Source of the DNA: Vicinamibacterales bacterium | Lineage (GTDB): Bacteria > Acidobacteriota > Vicinamibacteria > Vicinamibacterales > UBA2999 | Direction of reading: 5' to 3' | Assembly: GCA_041659285.1 (NCBI GenBank) | Contig: JBAZYO010000007.1 | Span: forward strand, 180,198 to 244,197 | DNA: 64,000 nt | Shown: one piece after another, positions 6,460 to 17,202 of the stretch | Position numbering within the stretch: the first letter of the stretch is position 1 | Layout: every line of letters starts with the position of its first letter | Translations under genes and position numbers: made by a program | Notes under the pieces: model-generated | Databases searched by the model: none | The model's input: only the letters and a program-made list of their open reading frames with translations | What the model was told of the DNA's origin: nothing

Positions 6460-7728
6460 ATGAGAACCACTGCCGCCCCGTCGCTTTCGTCCCTGGTCCG
6501 AGAACAAATCGCAAAACCCTCCCCCATCCGCCAGATCATGAAGATGGCGGAGCGCCAGAACATCCTCGCCATGGGGCTCGACCCGGCGCAGGTGATTTCG
6601 TTCGGCGGCGGCTGGGTCAATCACGAAGCCCCCGAGGAATTCCGGCAGGCCTACCAGGACGTGGTCTCCGATCCCGAGCTCTTCCACAAGAGCGGCGGCT
6701 ACACCGCCACGCTCGGCGACATGGAATGCCGCGAGCAGATCGCGCGGTTCGAGGCGCATCTCTTCGGCGTGCCTCGCCTGGGCCCCGAGCACATCGCCAT
6801 TGGCATGGGCAGCACGCAGCTCACGCACGACCTGTTCCGGACGCTGCTCGACCCGGGCGACACCGTCATGCTGCTCGACCCGACCTACGCCAACTACGAA
6901 GGGCAACTCGCGTTCGCGGCCTCGGGCATCAAGGTGGTCCGGTTGCGCGTGCTCGATCCGCAGACGTGGTCGTACCTGCCAGAGACCGATCCGGCCGGCG
7001 TGGCCCGCGAGTTCACGCGGTTGTTCGACCAGCACCGCCCGAAGCTCGTGCTGTTCGGCGCGCCCGACAACCCGACCAGCCAGGTCGTGCCGCAGACGCT
7101 GGCCGAGGTAATGTTGGCGAAGACCGCTGAAGCGGGCGCGTGGCTGGCGATCGACTTCGCCTACAAGTGCCAGTACTTCCAGGCACCGCCCGCGTACTAC
7201 GCGTGGTCACCTGCTGATCATCCGAACGTGATTGGCATCCACTCGAACTCGAAGTGGGCGCGCGGCCTCGGCCGCCGGCTTGGCTGGATCGAGGCCAGCA
7301 CCCCGGTCGTTGAAGCGATGGAGCGCGTGCAGCAGTGCAGCATCCTCTGCCCGGACACGCTGTCGCAAATGACGATGGCGCGGTACCTGAAGCAGGCGAT
7401 CGCGAACGGATCGCTGCGGAAGTATGTGGACCAGGCCAACGCGATGTACAAGCACGCCGCGGCGGTCACGCTGAAGGCGGTGGACGATCACCTCAAGCGG
7501 CCGCGGCTGACGCCCTTCGGCGGGCTCTACACGGTGGTGGACATCGGCACCAACGCCGAGGCCTTCGTGCCGAAGGCGCTCCAGGCGACCGGCGTGCTCG
7601 TGGTGCCCGGCGGCGGCTTCGGCGCCTCGCTCACCAACGGCGTGCGCATCTCGTTTGGCCCGCTGGTCAGGGATACCGCGAAGATCGAGGAAGGGCTCGA
7701 ACGTCTCGGCCGCTGGATGCGCGCCTAG
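6460..7728 (+). CDS. PLP-dependent class I/II aminotransferase
   Basis: This 422-residue cytosolic fold-type I PLP enzyme belongs to the AAT-I superfamily. Visible landmarks are VISFGGGWVNHEAPEEF near the N-terminus, GGYTATLGDMECREQIA, the Asp/Tyr cofactor region (LLDPTYANYEGQ), FGAPDNPTSQVV (the equivalent of the NPTG loop, with NPTS), AIDFAYK, and the Schiff-base lysine in SNSKWARGLGRRLGW. The C-terminal arginine region is RISFGP. The substrate may be an aromatic, alpha-aminoadipate-like or valine-type amino acid and is not determined by sequence. It stands alone after the REP cluster and converges with the SGNH gene. Confidence 0.85.
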   Translation: MRTTAAPSLSSLVREQIAKPSPIRQIMKMAERQNILAMGLDPAQVISFGGGWVNHEAPEEFRQAYQDVVSDPELFHKSGGYTATLGDMECREQIARFEAHLFGVPRLGPEHIAIGMGSTQLTHDLFRTLLDPGDTVMLLDPTYANYEGQLAFAASGIKVVRLRVLDPQTWSYLPETDPAGVAREFTRLFDQHRPKLVLFGAPDNPTSQVVPQTLAEVMLAKTAEAGAWLAIDFAYKCQYFQAPPAYYAWSPADHPNVIGIHSNSKWARGLGRRLGWIEASTPVVEAMERVQQCSILCPDTLSQMTMARYLKQAIANGSLRKYVDQANAMYKHAAAVTLKAVDDHLKRPRLTPFGGLYTVVDIGTNAEAFVPKALQATGVLVVPGGGFGASLTNGVRISFGPLVRDTAKIEEGLERLGRWMRA

Positions 7729-7733
7729 CTCCT

Positions 7734-8660
7734 CTATCGGCCCACGGCACATCGTGCGGCGGGCACGGGCTTGGCCGGCGCCGCCGCCGGAGCCGCCGTG
7801 ACGGTGCCGGCGAGCTGGTCGAACGCGACCTGCTGCATCGATCGGACCTCGGCGCGTGACAACCCCAACTCGAAGGCCGAACACTCGTTCTCGCCGAGCG
7901 AGCGCGGGTCGCGTCCGGTCACGCTGCCGAAAATCACCAACGCTTCCAGGTAGTAGCCGTGCGTGCTGGCGTGGTACTGGTCGTAGGTCCAGAGATTGAC
8001 CTTGCCGGCGTCGATGCCGTCGTAGGGATTCGGGTCGGCCACGCCCGTCTGCATGGCGCGGGTCCAGGCCTCACCGACCGGAATGACCGCCTTCACCGCG
8101 GCCGCTCGAGCGGCCTGGTCGTAGGCGGCGCGCAGGTCGCGCGCCATGACCTCAACCGGCTGTCCGGCCCAGGTGCCCTTCACCGGATACACGTGGTCGG
8201 CGCGTGCCCAGGTAGCCATGAGGTAGATGGACACGTTCGGGTTCTTGCCGCGGAGGACGTCCGCCATCTGCTTGCTGGTGGCGACCAGCTTCGCCGGGTC
8301 GCGGGGCTTGTCGGCATCGAGCAGGCTGAAGCCGTGCATCACGACCGTATCCCATCCACGCTTGCCAATGACGTCGAGCTTGTTGGCCAGGTGGAAGTCG
8401 AGCCCGCTGCCGCCGCGCGTCTCGAGCGACACGTCGTAGTCGAGGCCGGCCTGCTGGGTGAACGACTTGAACAGCGCGGGCACGCCGCCGATGCCCTCGT
8501 GGTTGAGGTCGGTGACCGTGTCGGCGCGATAGAAGCGAACGGCCGAGCCCGAGCCGAACAGGAAGCTATTGCCGATGAACAGCACGCTGATGCCGGCCGC
8601 GGCACCCGTGCTGCCCAACGCGATGACCAAGCCGGCGACCAACGCAAGAATCGATTTCAT
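7734..8660 (-). CDS. Exported SGNH/GDSL-like hydrolase
   Basis: The protein is about 308 residues with a Sec signal peptide (MKSILALVAGLVIALGSTGAAA). Block I is VLFIGNSFLFGSG, where GNS replaces the classical GDS around the nucleophilic serine. Block V is DQYHASTHGYYLEALVIFG, which supplies the Asp-x-x-His pair. These are hallmarks of SGNH esterases acting on acyl or carbohydrate esters in the periplasm. ATG 8660 is preferred; ATG 8669 sits only a few bases after the GGGAG ribosome-binding site. The C-terminus is Ala/Pro-rich (AAPAAAPAKPVPAARC) and may be a flexible tail. The upstream gene starts 16 bp beyond in the same direction, so they may be cotranscribed. Confidence 0.75.
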   Translation of the reverse strand: MKSILALVAGLVIALGSTGAAAGISVLFIGNSFLFGSGSAVRFYRADTVTDLNHEGIGGVPALFKSFTQQAGLDYDVSLETRGGSGLDFHLANKLDVIGKRGWDTVVMHGFSLLDADKPRDPAKLVATSKQMADVLRGKNPNVSIYLMATWARADHVYPVKGTWAGQPVEVMARDLRAAYDQAARAAAVKAVIPVGEAWTRAMQTGVADPNPYDGIDAGKVNLWTYDQYHASTHGYYLEALVIFGSVTGRDPRSLGENECSAFELGLSRAEVRSMQQVAFDQLAGTVTAAPAAAPAKPVPAARCAVGR

Positions 8661-8675
8661 GGGGCTCATTCTCCC

Positions 8676-9119
8676 TTACTTGTCGTACGGCTGGCCAATG
8701 TAACTCGCGTCGTTCTCCCACCGCAGGATTAACTGCGTGAACATGAACTGGATCATCAGCCGCTGATCCGCTAGGCGGGTGATCTGGATCTGCTGCTGGT
8801 GCTTCACGTGCCAGCCGTAGATCTCGAAAAACGCACCCGTCCCGATGTCGCAGAACTCCGGGAACTTGCCGCTGGTCCGCAGGTACTGCTCGATCCGCGA
8901 CTTGACGGTGCCGACCACGCCCACCGTGAGCGAGTTGGCGACGAGCCCCTGCGAGACGAGACGGCTCAGTTCCTCCATCTGGGACTTGAGGTTCGAAAAG
9001 CCCACGACCAGGGCCTGGGATTCGGGCGTCTGCTGCTCGGCCCCGGCCGCCGCCGGCGCGGCGGCGGTGGACAACGTTCCGAGCATTCCGGCGGTCACAA
9101 CTTCACGGCGGCTGATCAT
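8676..9119 (-). CDS. Exported hypothetical protein
   Basis: This 147-residue protein starts at ATG 9119, chosen because of the strong ribosome-binding site AAGGAGGAGCC directly upstream. The N-terminus MISRREVVTAGMLGTLSTAAAPAAAG has two arginines before a hydrophobic stretch and an Ala-x-Ala region, so Tat or Sec export is plausible. The rest has mixed helical character (FSNLKSQMEELSRLVSQGL, IQFMFTQLILRWEN) and no recognised catalytic motif. It lies upstream of the SGNH gene on the same strand and diverges from the M1 peptidase gene. Function unknown. Confidence 0.65.
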   Translation of the reverse strand: MISRREVVTAGMLGTLSTAAAPAAAGAEQQTPESQALVVGFSNLKSQMEELSRLVSQGLVANSLTVGVVGTVKSRIEQYLRTSGKFPEFCDIGTGAFFEIYGWHVKHQQQIQITRLADQRLMIQFMFTQLILRWENDASYIGQPYDK

Positions 9120-9190
9120 GGCTCCTCCTTGTGGGGCGTGCCTGTCTAGGCTCTCACAGTCAGACGCGGGAGAAACCGGCCCGGCCGCCA

Positions 9191-9196
9191 TAGAAT
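9191..9196 (+). promoter_or_regulatory. Candidate leaderless -10 element, M1 peptidase
   Basis: TAGAAT lies 9 nt before the ATG at 9206, and there is no Shine-Dalgarno sequence in the gap (AGCGGCGTC). Confidence 0.5.
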
Positions 9197-9205
9197 AGCG
9201 GCGTC

Positions 9206-11776
9206 ATGCGAATTCTTTTGTGCCTGGTCCTACTCATGGCCCTGCCCTCTTCCATCACCGCGCAAACCGCCACGCCGGCCGCCGGGGTACCCCTGGATGT
9301 CGCCACGCGCCGCGCCGCCGTCGTCAGCGACCTGCGCTACGAGCTGTCGCTGGCCATTCCGGAGGAACTGACGGCACCGCTGACCGGCTCGAACATCATT
9401 CGTTTCTCGTTGAAGGACGCCTCCGCGCCGCTGGTCCTCGACTTCGAGACCAGCCGCCAACACGTGAAGGCGGTGGACGCCAATGGCAAGCCCGCCGCCT
9501 TCACCTACGTCAACGGCCACATCGTCTTGCCGCCGGCCGCGCTGGTCGCGGGCGCGAACATGGTCCGCATCGCCTTTGACGCGGGCGACGCGTCGCTCAA
9601 TCGCAGCAAGGACTTCCTCTACACGCTGTTCGTGCCGGCCCGCGCGCGGCTGGCCCTCCCGGTGTTCGACCAGCCCGATCTCAAGGGCCGCTGGACGGTC
9701 ACGCTGGAACACCCGTCGGCCTGGCAGTCGGCGGCGAACGGCGCGGAGCTGACGCGAACGGCCAACGGCGCCAGGACCAGGGTGACGTTCGCGGAGACGC
9801 AGCCGCTGCCGACCTACCTGGTGGCCTTCATCGCCGGCGATTTCAAGGTGGAGACGGCGGAACGCAACGGCCGCACCTTCCGCATGTTCCATCGCGAGAC
9901 CGACGCCGCCAAGGTGGCGCGCAACCGTGAGGCGATCTTCGACCTCCACGCGCGGGCGCTGGCGTTCCTCGAGAATTACACCGCCATCCCCTACGCCTTC
10001 GGCAAGTTCGACTTCGTGGCGATCCCGGCGTTCCAGTTCGGCGGCATGGAGCACGCCGGCAAGATTCTCTACAACGCCTCGGGGTTGATGCTGGACGAGT
10101 CGGCGACGCAGAACCAGCTGCTCGGCCGCGCCTCGGTCATTTCGCACGAGACCGCGCACATGTGGTTCGGCGACCTGGTGACCATGCGCTGGTTCAACGA
10201 CGTGTGGATGAAGGAAGTGTTCGCGAACTTCATGGCGGCGAAAATCGTGAACCCGTCGTTCCCCACGGTGAACCACGACCTGCGCTTCCTGCTGTCGAAC
10301 TACCCCGCCGCCTATGAAGTGGATCGCACGGCCGGCGCCAATCCGATCCGCCAGGAGCTCGACAACCTGAACGAGGCCGGCAGCATGTACGGCGCCATCA
10401 TCTACCAGAAGGCGCCGGTGGTGATGCGCCACCTCGAGGCGCTGCTCGGCGAAGACAACTTCCGCGACGGCCTGCGCGACTACCTCAAGCAGCATGCCTT
10501 CGCCAACGCCACCTGGTCGGACCTCATCGACCTGCTCGACGCCCGCACGCCCACCGATTTGCAGCAATGGAGCCGCGTGTGGGTGGACCAGCCGGGCCGC
10601 CCGACCATCCAGACCGAACTCGAGATCAAGGACGGCACGATCGCGCGCCTCGCCTTCCGCCAGCGCGACCCGCGGGGACGCAACCTCGCCTGGCCGCAGC
10701 TGCTGCGCGTGGCGATCGGCAACAGGACCGGACAGGAGTTGCTGGTCGTCAACCTGAATGGGCCGGTCGTGGAGGTGCCGCAAGCCGTGGGCAAGCCGGC
10801 GCCCCTTTACGTGCTCCCCAGCGCGGGCGGATGGGCCTACGGCGCGTTTGCGCTCGACCGCGCGACCCTCGACTACCTGTCCACGTCGCTGCCGGAGATG
10901 ACCGACACGCTGACGCGCGGCAGCGCGTGGGTCACGCTGTGGGACGCCTTGCTCGACGGCCAGGTCCGGCCGGCCGCGTTCGTCGATCTGGCGATGCAGG
11001 CGCTGCCGCGCGAGAGCGACGAGCAGATGACCTCGCGCATCCTCGGCTATGCCTCGGCCGCGTGGTGGCGCTTCCTCCAGGCCGCGGAACTCGAAGCCCG
11101 CGCGCCGCGGTTCGAATCGCTGCTGCGCGAAGGGCTGTCGCAGGCGAAGACACCCAGCCAGAAGGCCTCCTGGTTCGGCACGCTACGCAACATCGCGCGC
11201 ACGCCGGCAACGGTGGACTGGCTGCACAAGGTATGGAAGAAGGACGAGACCGTGGCCGGCCTGCCGCTGGCCGAGGCCGACTACACCTCGCTGGCACTCG
11301 AACTGGCGGTGCGGGAAGTCCCTGGCTGGCAGCAGGTACTGCAGACCCAGCTCGCGCGCATCGAGAACCCGGATCGCCGCGGCCGGTTTCAGTTCGTGAT
11401 GCCGGCGTTGTCGGCCGACCCGGCCGAACGCGAGAAGTGGTTCCTGTCCCTCAAGGACGTGAGCAACCGGCGGCGCGAACCGTGGGTCCTTGAGGGACTC
11501 AACTATCTGCATCACCCGCTGCGCGCGGCGACTGCCGAGAAATACGTGCAGCCCAGCCTCGACATGCTGTGGGAGATCCAGAAGACCGGCGACATCTCCT
11601 TCCCAAAGCGCTGGCTGGACGCCACGCTCGGCGGGCATCAGTCGGCAGCCGTCGCCAACACGGTCCGTGCGTTCCTGAAGACCCTGCCGGCGAACTATCC
11701 TGACCGCCTGCGCAACATCACGCTGCAGTCGGCGGACGAGTTGTATCGCGCGGCGGAAATTACTCGAAAGCAATGA
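9206..11776 (+). CDS. Exported M1-family zinc aminopeptidase
   Basis: This 856-residue gluzincin peptidase has a signal peptide (MRILLCLVLLMALPSSITAQ). The zinc site is complete: HETAH at 314-318 and the third ligand E337 in KEVFANF, exactly 18 residues after the second His. The exopeptidase loop that normally reads GAMEN is GGMEH here (279-283), so the usual terminal Asn is His. The N-terminal beta-sandwich (about 40-220) and the long C-terminal helical ERAP1-like region (about 560-850) match M1 architecture. It probably trims peptides from the N-terminus in the periplasm or outside the cell. It overlaps or abuts an amidohydrolase gene in the same direction, and the pair resembles a peptide or xenobiotic scavenging operon. 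Confidence 0.92.
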   Translation: MRILLCLVLLMALPSSITAQTATPAAGVPLDVATRRAAVVSDLRYELSLAIPEELTAPLTGSNIIRFSLKDASAPLVLDFETSRQHVKAVDANGKPAAFTYVNGHIVLPPAALVAGANMVRIAFDAGDASLNRSKDFLYTLFVPARARLALPVFDQPDLKGRWTVTLEHPSAWQSAANGAELTRTANGARTRVTFAETQPLPTYLVAFIAGDFKVETAERNGRTFRMFHRETDAAKVARNREAIFDLHARALAFLENYTAIPYAFGKFDFVAIPAFQFGGMEHAGKILYNASGLMLDESATQNQLLGRASVISHETAHMWFGDLVTMRWFNDVWMKEVFANFMAAKIVNPSFPTVNHDLRFLLSNYPAAYEVDRTAGANPIRQELDNLNEAGSMYGAIIYQKAPVVMRHLEALLGEDNFRDGLRDYLKQHAFANATWSDLIDLLDARTPTDLQQWSRVWVDQPGRPTIQTELEIKDGTIARLAFRQRDPRGRNLAWPQLLRVAIGNRTGQELLVVNLNGPVVEVPQAVGKPAPLYVLPSAGGWAYGAFALDRATLDYLSTSLPEMTDTLTRGSAWVTLWDALLDGQVRPAAFVDLAMQALPRESDEQMTSRILGYASAAWWRFLQAAELEARAPRFESLLREGLSQAKTPSQKASWFGTLRNIARTPATVDWLHKVWKKDETVAGLPLAEADYTSLALELAVREVPGWQQVLQTQLARIENPDRRGRFQFVMPALSADPAEREKWFLSLKDVSNRRREPWVLEGLNYLHHPLRAATAEKYVQPSLDMLWEIQKTGDISFPKRWLDATLGGHQSAAVANTVRAFLKTLPANYPDRLRNITLQSADELYRAAEITRKQ

Positions 11777-11787
11777 TTGGGGGACCC

Positions 11788-13008
11788 ATGCGTGCGCGTA
11801 ACGTCGTCGCTTTCCTTGCGGCAGTCATCGCCGTCTTCAGCCAGGCGCCAGGGTCCACGCAGGTGCGGACCACCGTGTTCGAAGGCGCGCGCGTCATCGT
11901 CGGCGATGGCCGTCCGCCCATCGAGAACGCCACCATCGTCGTCAACGGCGACCGGTTCACGCTGGTCGGCAGCGGGTCCACGGCGAGGGTGCCCGCCGGC
12001 GCCATCCACGTGAGCCTGGCCGGCAAGACGGTGATGCCCGCCATTATCGACACGCACGTGCACACCAGCACGACGCAGCCGGAGCTGCGCGAAGACCTGA
12101 AGCGCCGGGCCAACTTTGGCGTGGGCGCGGCCCTGAGCCTCGGGCTCGACGGCACCGAGGCGCCCTTCGAACAGCGGGCGCAGACCGCGCCGGGCCTCGC
12201 CCGCTTCTACCTGGCCGGCCGGGGCATCACCGCGCCGGAGAAGGGCCGCACCGACGTGCCCTACTGGATCACCGCGGAGGATCAGGCGCGCAAGGCGGTC
12301 CAGGAGCTGGCCGCCAGGAAAGTGGACATCGTCAAGATCTGGGTGGACGATCGCAACGGCCAATACCCCAAGCTGTCACCGGCCCTCTACACCGCGGTGA
12401 TCAGCGAGGCGCACAAGCACAAGCTCCGCGTGGTCGCCCACATCTTCTCGCTCGAGGATGCGAAGGGACTGCTGCGCGCCGGCATCGACGCGTTCGCGCA
12501 CGGCATTCGCGATCGCGACATCGACGACGAGGTGGTGGCGCTGTTCAAGGCCCGGCCGAATGTGGTGCTGATCCCGAACATGCCGGACCGCGGCGTGGCG
12601 GTGGACTACAGCTGGCTGCGCGGCAGCATTCCCGATGGTGAGCTGCAGAAGATCCAGGCGGGCGCCACCAATCGCCCCCAGGCCCAGGAAGCGTTTGGCA
12701 TCCAGGCCCGCAACCTGGCGAAGCTCGCGGCCGCCGGCGTGCGTATTGCCGTCGGCACCGACGGCAACACGCCGTGGGCGCCGCACGTGGAGATGGCCGA
12801 CATGGTGGCGTCGGGGATGACGCCGGCACAGGTGATCGTCGCGGCGACGCGCAACGGCGCGACGTTCGTGCGGGTACCGAACACCGGCACAATCGAGGCC
12901 GGCCACACGGCGGACTTCATCGTGCTCGACGCCAACCCGCTGGACGACATCACCAACACCCGGCGCATCGCCGCGGTCTACCTTCGCGGAGCTGCGGTGG
13001 CGCGCTAG
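11788..13008 (+). CDS. Exported amidohydrolase-superfamily metal-dependent hydrolase
   Basis: The protein is about 406 residues. ATG 11788 follows a GGGGGA ribosome-binding site and begins a signal peptide (MRARNVVAFLAAVIAVFSQ). ATG 11773 would overlap the upstream stop as ATGA. The metal-binding signature HVH is in PAIIDTHVHTST, with further ligand candidates KIWVDD (Lys), VVAHIFS (His), AFAHG (His) and GTDGNTPWAPH (Asp). The C-terminal composite sandwich ends with ADFIVLDANPLDDI, typical of imidazolonepropionase/prolidase-like members. The substrate is unknown; relatives cleave dipeptides or cyclic amides. It is likely translated with the preceding M1 peptidase. Two more exported amidohydrolases lie at 21137 and 55291. 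Confidence 0.85.
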   Translation: MRARNVVAFLAAVIAVFSQAPGSTQVRTTVFEGARVIVGDGRPPIENATIVVNGDRFTLVGSGSTARVPAGAIHVSLAGKTVMPAIIDTHVHTSTTQPELREDLKRRANFGVGAALSLGLDGTEAPFEQRAQTAPGLARFYLAGRGITAPEKGRTDVPYWITAEDQARKAVQELAARKVDIVKIWVDDRNGQYPKLSPALYTAVISEAHKHKLRVVAHIFSLEDAKGLLRAGIDAFAHGIRDRDIDDEVVALFKARPNVVLIPNMPDRGVAVDYSWLRGSIPDGELQKIQAGATNRPQAQEAFGIQARNLAKLAAAGVRIAVGTDGNTPWAPHVEMADMVASGMTPAQVIVAATRNGATFVRVPNTGTIEAGHTADFIVLDANPLDDITNTRRIAAVYLRGAAVAR

Positions 13009-13014
13009 GAAGTG

Positions 13015-13037
13015 GTCCGGCTAAAGCCGGACGCTAC
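13015..13037. repeat. REP-like hairpin (GTCCGGC arms)
   Basis: GTCCGGC-TAAA-GCCGGAC (13015-13032), then G and CTAC (13034-13037). Read on the minus strand it is GTAG-C-hairpin. It lies 6 bp after the amidohydrolase stop. The sequence is nearly identical to the copies at 31690 and 60418. The following stretch to 13219 contains no recognisable gene. Confidence 0.8.
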
Positions 13038-13219
13038 ATCAAGGGTCGGGGCGCGGAGAATTTCCCGGCGCGCGTGGGTTTTCGCAGGGTCCATCGCACG
13101 AACACATCGATTGCGGTGAATTCGAGCCGGTTTCGACTGGAGCGGCTCTTGCAGAAGAGACCCCAACGGTTCACGTTCCCGGGCCAAGCCTGGGATGGCG
13201 GCAGGCCGGAGGAGGCAAC

Positions 13220-13489
13220 ATGAGCTGCACCAAGCGCTTTTTGAACCTCGAGTGGGAACACCATCACTGGCACCCGCGGGTGGCCGCGGCAGAGACCCTG
13301 ACAGCCCAGGAGCCCGATATGTGGGCTCGGACCGTGTACCGCGATTACGTGCGCTGCGACAAGCAGGATGTCTGTGAAGGGTGCGGCGCGGTCCGTCACG
13401 AGAAGAGCTGCCTCTGTGAGGTTGCGACCGCGAACAAATGCGCCGTTTACCTTCAGTGGCGTGCCGAATCGGGCCAGGCCGCGAAGTAG
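13220..13489 (+). CDS. Small cysteine-rich hypothetical protein
   Basis: The protein is 89 residues with an excellent ribosome-binding site (GGAGGAGGCAAC before ATG), so expression is credible. It contains a compact cysteine cluster CDKQDVCEGCG and then CLC, which could bind zinc or another metal. Tryptophans and histidines are concentrated near the N-terminus (EWEHHHWHPR). No signal peptide and no recognised domain. It converges with the STAS-like gene. Function unknown. Confidence 0.65.
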   Translation: MSCTKRFLNLEWEHHHWHPRVAAAETLTAQEPDMWARTVYRDYVRCDKQDVCEGCGAVRHEKSCLCEVATANKCAVYLQWRAESGQAAK

Positions 13490-13532
13490 TTCTCAGCCGG
13501 GGGCTTGCCACGGTGAGCGAACGCCCAACGCG

Positions 13533-13922
13533 CTATTCTTGCGCCAAGCGCGGTCCGGCGAGCCAGCGCTCGGCCTCGACCAGGTCCTGAAACACCGACA
13601 CCTGCATGGGGATGCGCTCGGCGAGCACCGACAGCATCCGCATCATCCCGTACGATGCCGCGGTGCGCGTGACGATGGCCCAGCGCCGGCCGCGCATGGG
13701 GTGGCCGTGCAGCCGGAGGTGCCAGACCAAGGCTACGAGCTGGGCGGACGTGACCGGCATCTCGAGACCGCGATGGTCGGACAGCACATCGAAGCCGCCG
13801 GCGAGCCCCACCTCCTCGATGACCCCGTCGATGGCCTTCGTCATCTCACTCAACGTCATGGTGCCGGCAACCTCTAGCCTGACAAGATGCGCCTCACGAT
13901 CGACGGTTGCGGTAATGGACAT
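13533..13922 (-). CDS. SpoIIAA/STAS-like domain protein
   Basis: This 129-residue cytoplasmic protein fits the SpoIIAA-like/STAS-like small-domain pattern: an N-terminal beta hairpin (VRLEVAGTMTLSEMTKAIDGVIEEV), FDVLSDHRGLEMPVTSAQLVAL, RRWAIVTRTAASYGMMRMLSVLAE and VFQDLVEAERWL at the end. Such proteins take part in regulatory partner-switching or bind small ligands; neither is shown here. It lies 17 bp downstream of oxyR on the same strand and could be in its transcript. No phosphorylatable serine motif typical of true anti-anti-sigma factors is evident. Confidence 0.6.
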   Translation of the reverse strand: MSITATVDREAHLVRLEVAGTMTLSEMTKAIDGVIEEVGLAGGFDVLSDHRGLEMPVTSAQLVALVWHLRLHGHPMRGRRWAIVTRTAASYGMMRMLSVLAERIPMQVSVFQDLVEAERWLAGPRLAQE

Positions 13923-13939
13923 ACCGGGCCGACTTGATC

Positions 13940-14872
13940 TTATCGCGAGCCGCCTCGGTCGGGCTGGCCCAGCGCCCGCCGGAGCCCCGCGGCCACGGCC
14001 TCGAGCGGGCGCCGCAGGGCGGAGCCGCGGCGCCAGCCGAGCACGATGGTGCGGGTCGGGGCGGGGCGCTTGAACGCGCGCACCGCCAGCTGCCCGCGCC
14101 GGTTCTCCACGGCCACCGCCATCTGCGGCAGCAGCGTCACTCCGGTGCCGGCGCCGACCATCTGGACGAGCGTGGACAACCCGGTGGCGCGCAGGTCCGA
14201 CTCATGCGCTCCTGTGGACCCGCACAGCGCCAGGGCCTGATCGCGGAAACAGTGGCCGTCCTCCAGCAGAAATACCGTCGCCCCGTCCAGCACCTTCGGC
14301 GACGCCGGCCGCGGGTCCCGCACCAGCGGATGCCCCGGCGCGGCCGCCAACACAAACGGATCAACGACGATGGGCACGTGGTCGAGGCCGGCGAGGCGCG
14401 CGTCGAGGGCGAGGACCGCGCCGTCAAGCCGGCCCTCCTCGATCTGCCGCAGCAGCGTCTCGGTCTTGTCTTCACTCCACACGATGTGCAGATCGGGCAG
14501 GTGTTTGCGCAGCGCCGGCGCCACCTCGGGCAACAGGTACGGACAGACGGTCGGGATGATGCCGAGCCGCAGCGTGCCCCGCAGCGGATCGCCCTGCTGC
14601 CGCGCCGTGGCCTGCAAATCCTCGACGGCCACCAGCACCTGCCGCGCCCGCGCGATCAGCGGCTTGCCCCGCTCTGTGACCCGCACGCCGCGGGGGTTGC
14701 GCTCGAACACCTGCACGCCGAGCGCGCTTTCGACCTGCGCCACCTGCGCGCTCAGCGAGGGCTGGGCGACACCGCAGGCCTCCGCGGCCCGGCGGAACCC
14801 GCCGAGATCGGCGACGGCGACAAGATATTGCAGCTGCCGCATCGAGAACGGCGCCTGGTCCCGCAGTGCCAT
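13940..14872 (-). CDS. oxyR: OxyR-type LysR-family hydrogen-peroxide sensor
   Basis: This 310-residue LysR-type regulator has an N-terminal winged HTH (MRQLQYLVAVADLGGFRRAAEACGVAQPSLSAQVAQVE, split over residues 11-48) and a periplasmic-binding-like effector domain. The peroxide-reactive pair is present: C208 and C217 in LLEDGHCFRDQALALC, with the same nine-residue spacing as E. coli Cys199/Cys208 and the typical HC-x-RDQ context. It diverges from katG. ATG 14872 is the longest ATG start. ATG 14842 would give the common OxyR N-terminus and leave the OxyR box fully intergenic. Oxidation would form the disulfide and activate katG; autorepression is likely from the box position. Confidence 0.92.
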   Translation of the reverse strand: MALRDQAPFSMRQLQYLVAVADLGGFRRAAEACGVAQPSLSAQVAQVESALGVQVFERNPRGVRVTERGKPLIARARQVLVAVEDLQATARQQGDPLRGTLRLGIIPTVCPYLLPEVAPALRKHLPDLHIVWSEDKTETLLRQIEEGRLDGAVLALDARLAGLDHVPIVVDPFVLAAAPGHPLVRDPRPASPKVLDGATVFLLEDGHCFRDQALALCGSTGAHESDLRATGLSTLVQMVGAGTGVTLLPQMAVAVENRRGQLAVRAFKRPAPTRTIVLGWRRGSALRRPLEAVAAGLRRALGQPDRGGSR

Positions 14873-14907
14873 AGCCAAAGACTATCACTATGAGAGCAAC
14901 GATATCT
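14871..14907. promoter_or_regulatory. Predicted OxyR operator
   Basis: The tetrads ATAG (14871-14874), CTAT (14882-14885), AGAG (14893-14896) and ATCT (14904-14907) are each separated by exactly 7 nt. This reproduces the OxyR consensus ATAG-N7-CTAT-N7-ATAG-N7-CTAT; the first half is perfect and the second degenerate. The site ends at the first base of the katG -35 and overlaps the possible oxyR start, fitting activation of katG and repression of oxyR. Confidence 0.75.
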
Positions 14908-14936
14908 TGGACGGCTCGGCAAGCGGCACCTATACT
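14907..14936 (+). promoter_or_regulatory. katG promoter
   Basis: TTGGAC (14907-14912) and TATACT (14931-14936) with an 18-bp spacer form a sigma70-type promoter directly downstream of the OxyR box. The leader of about 60 nt ends in an AAAGGTAGAG ribosome-binding region before the katG ATG at 15005. Confidence 0.65.
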
Positions 14937-15004
14937 GGTGGTGTCCTTTTCTTCCGGCAGCAGTTCGTTGTCTCGAAGCGTCCGACCCAAAGGTAGAGAT
15001 ACAC

Positions 15005-17185
<2,181 letters not shown>

Positions 17186-17202
17186 GCGCTAGCTGTCGTC
17201 AC

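Noticed and set aside
13005..13511. Minus-strand frame of 168 codons overlapping the small cysteine-rich gene
   Set aside because: Its C-terminus is just the translated REP (VASGFSRT), it is antisense to a gene with a strong ribosome-binding site, and it has no motif.
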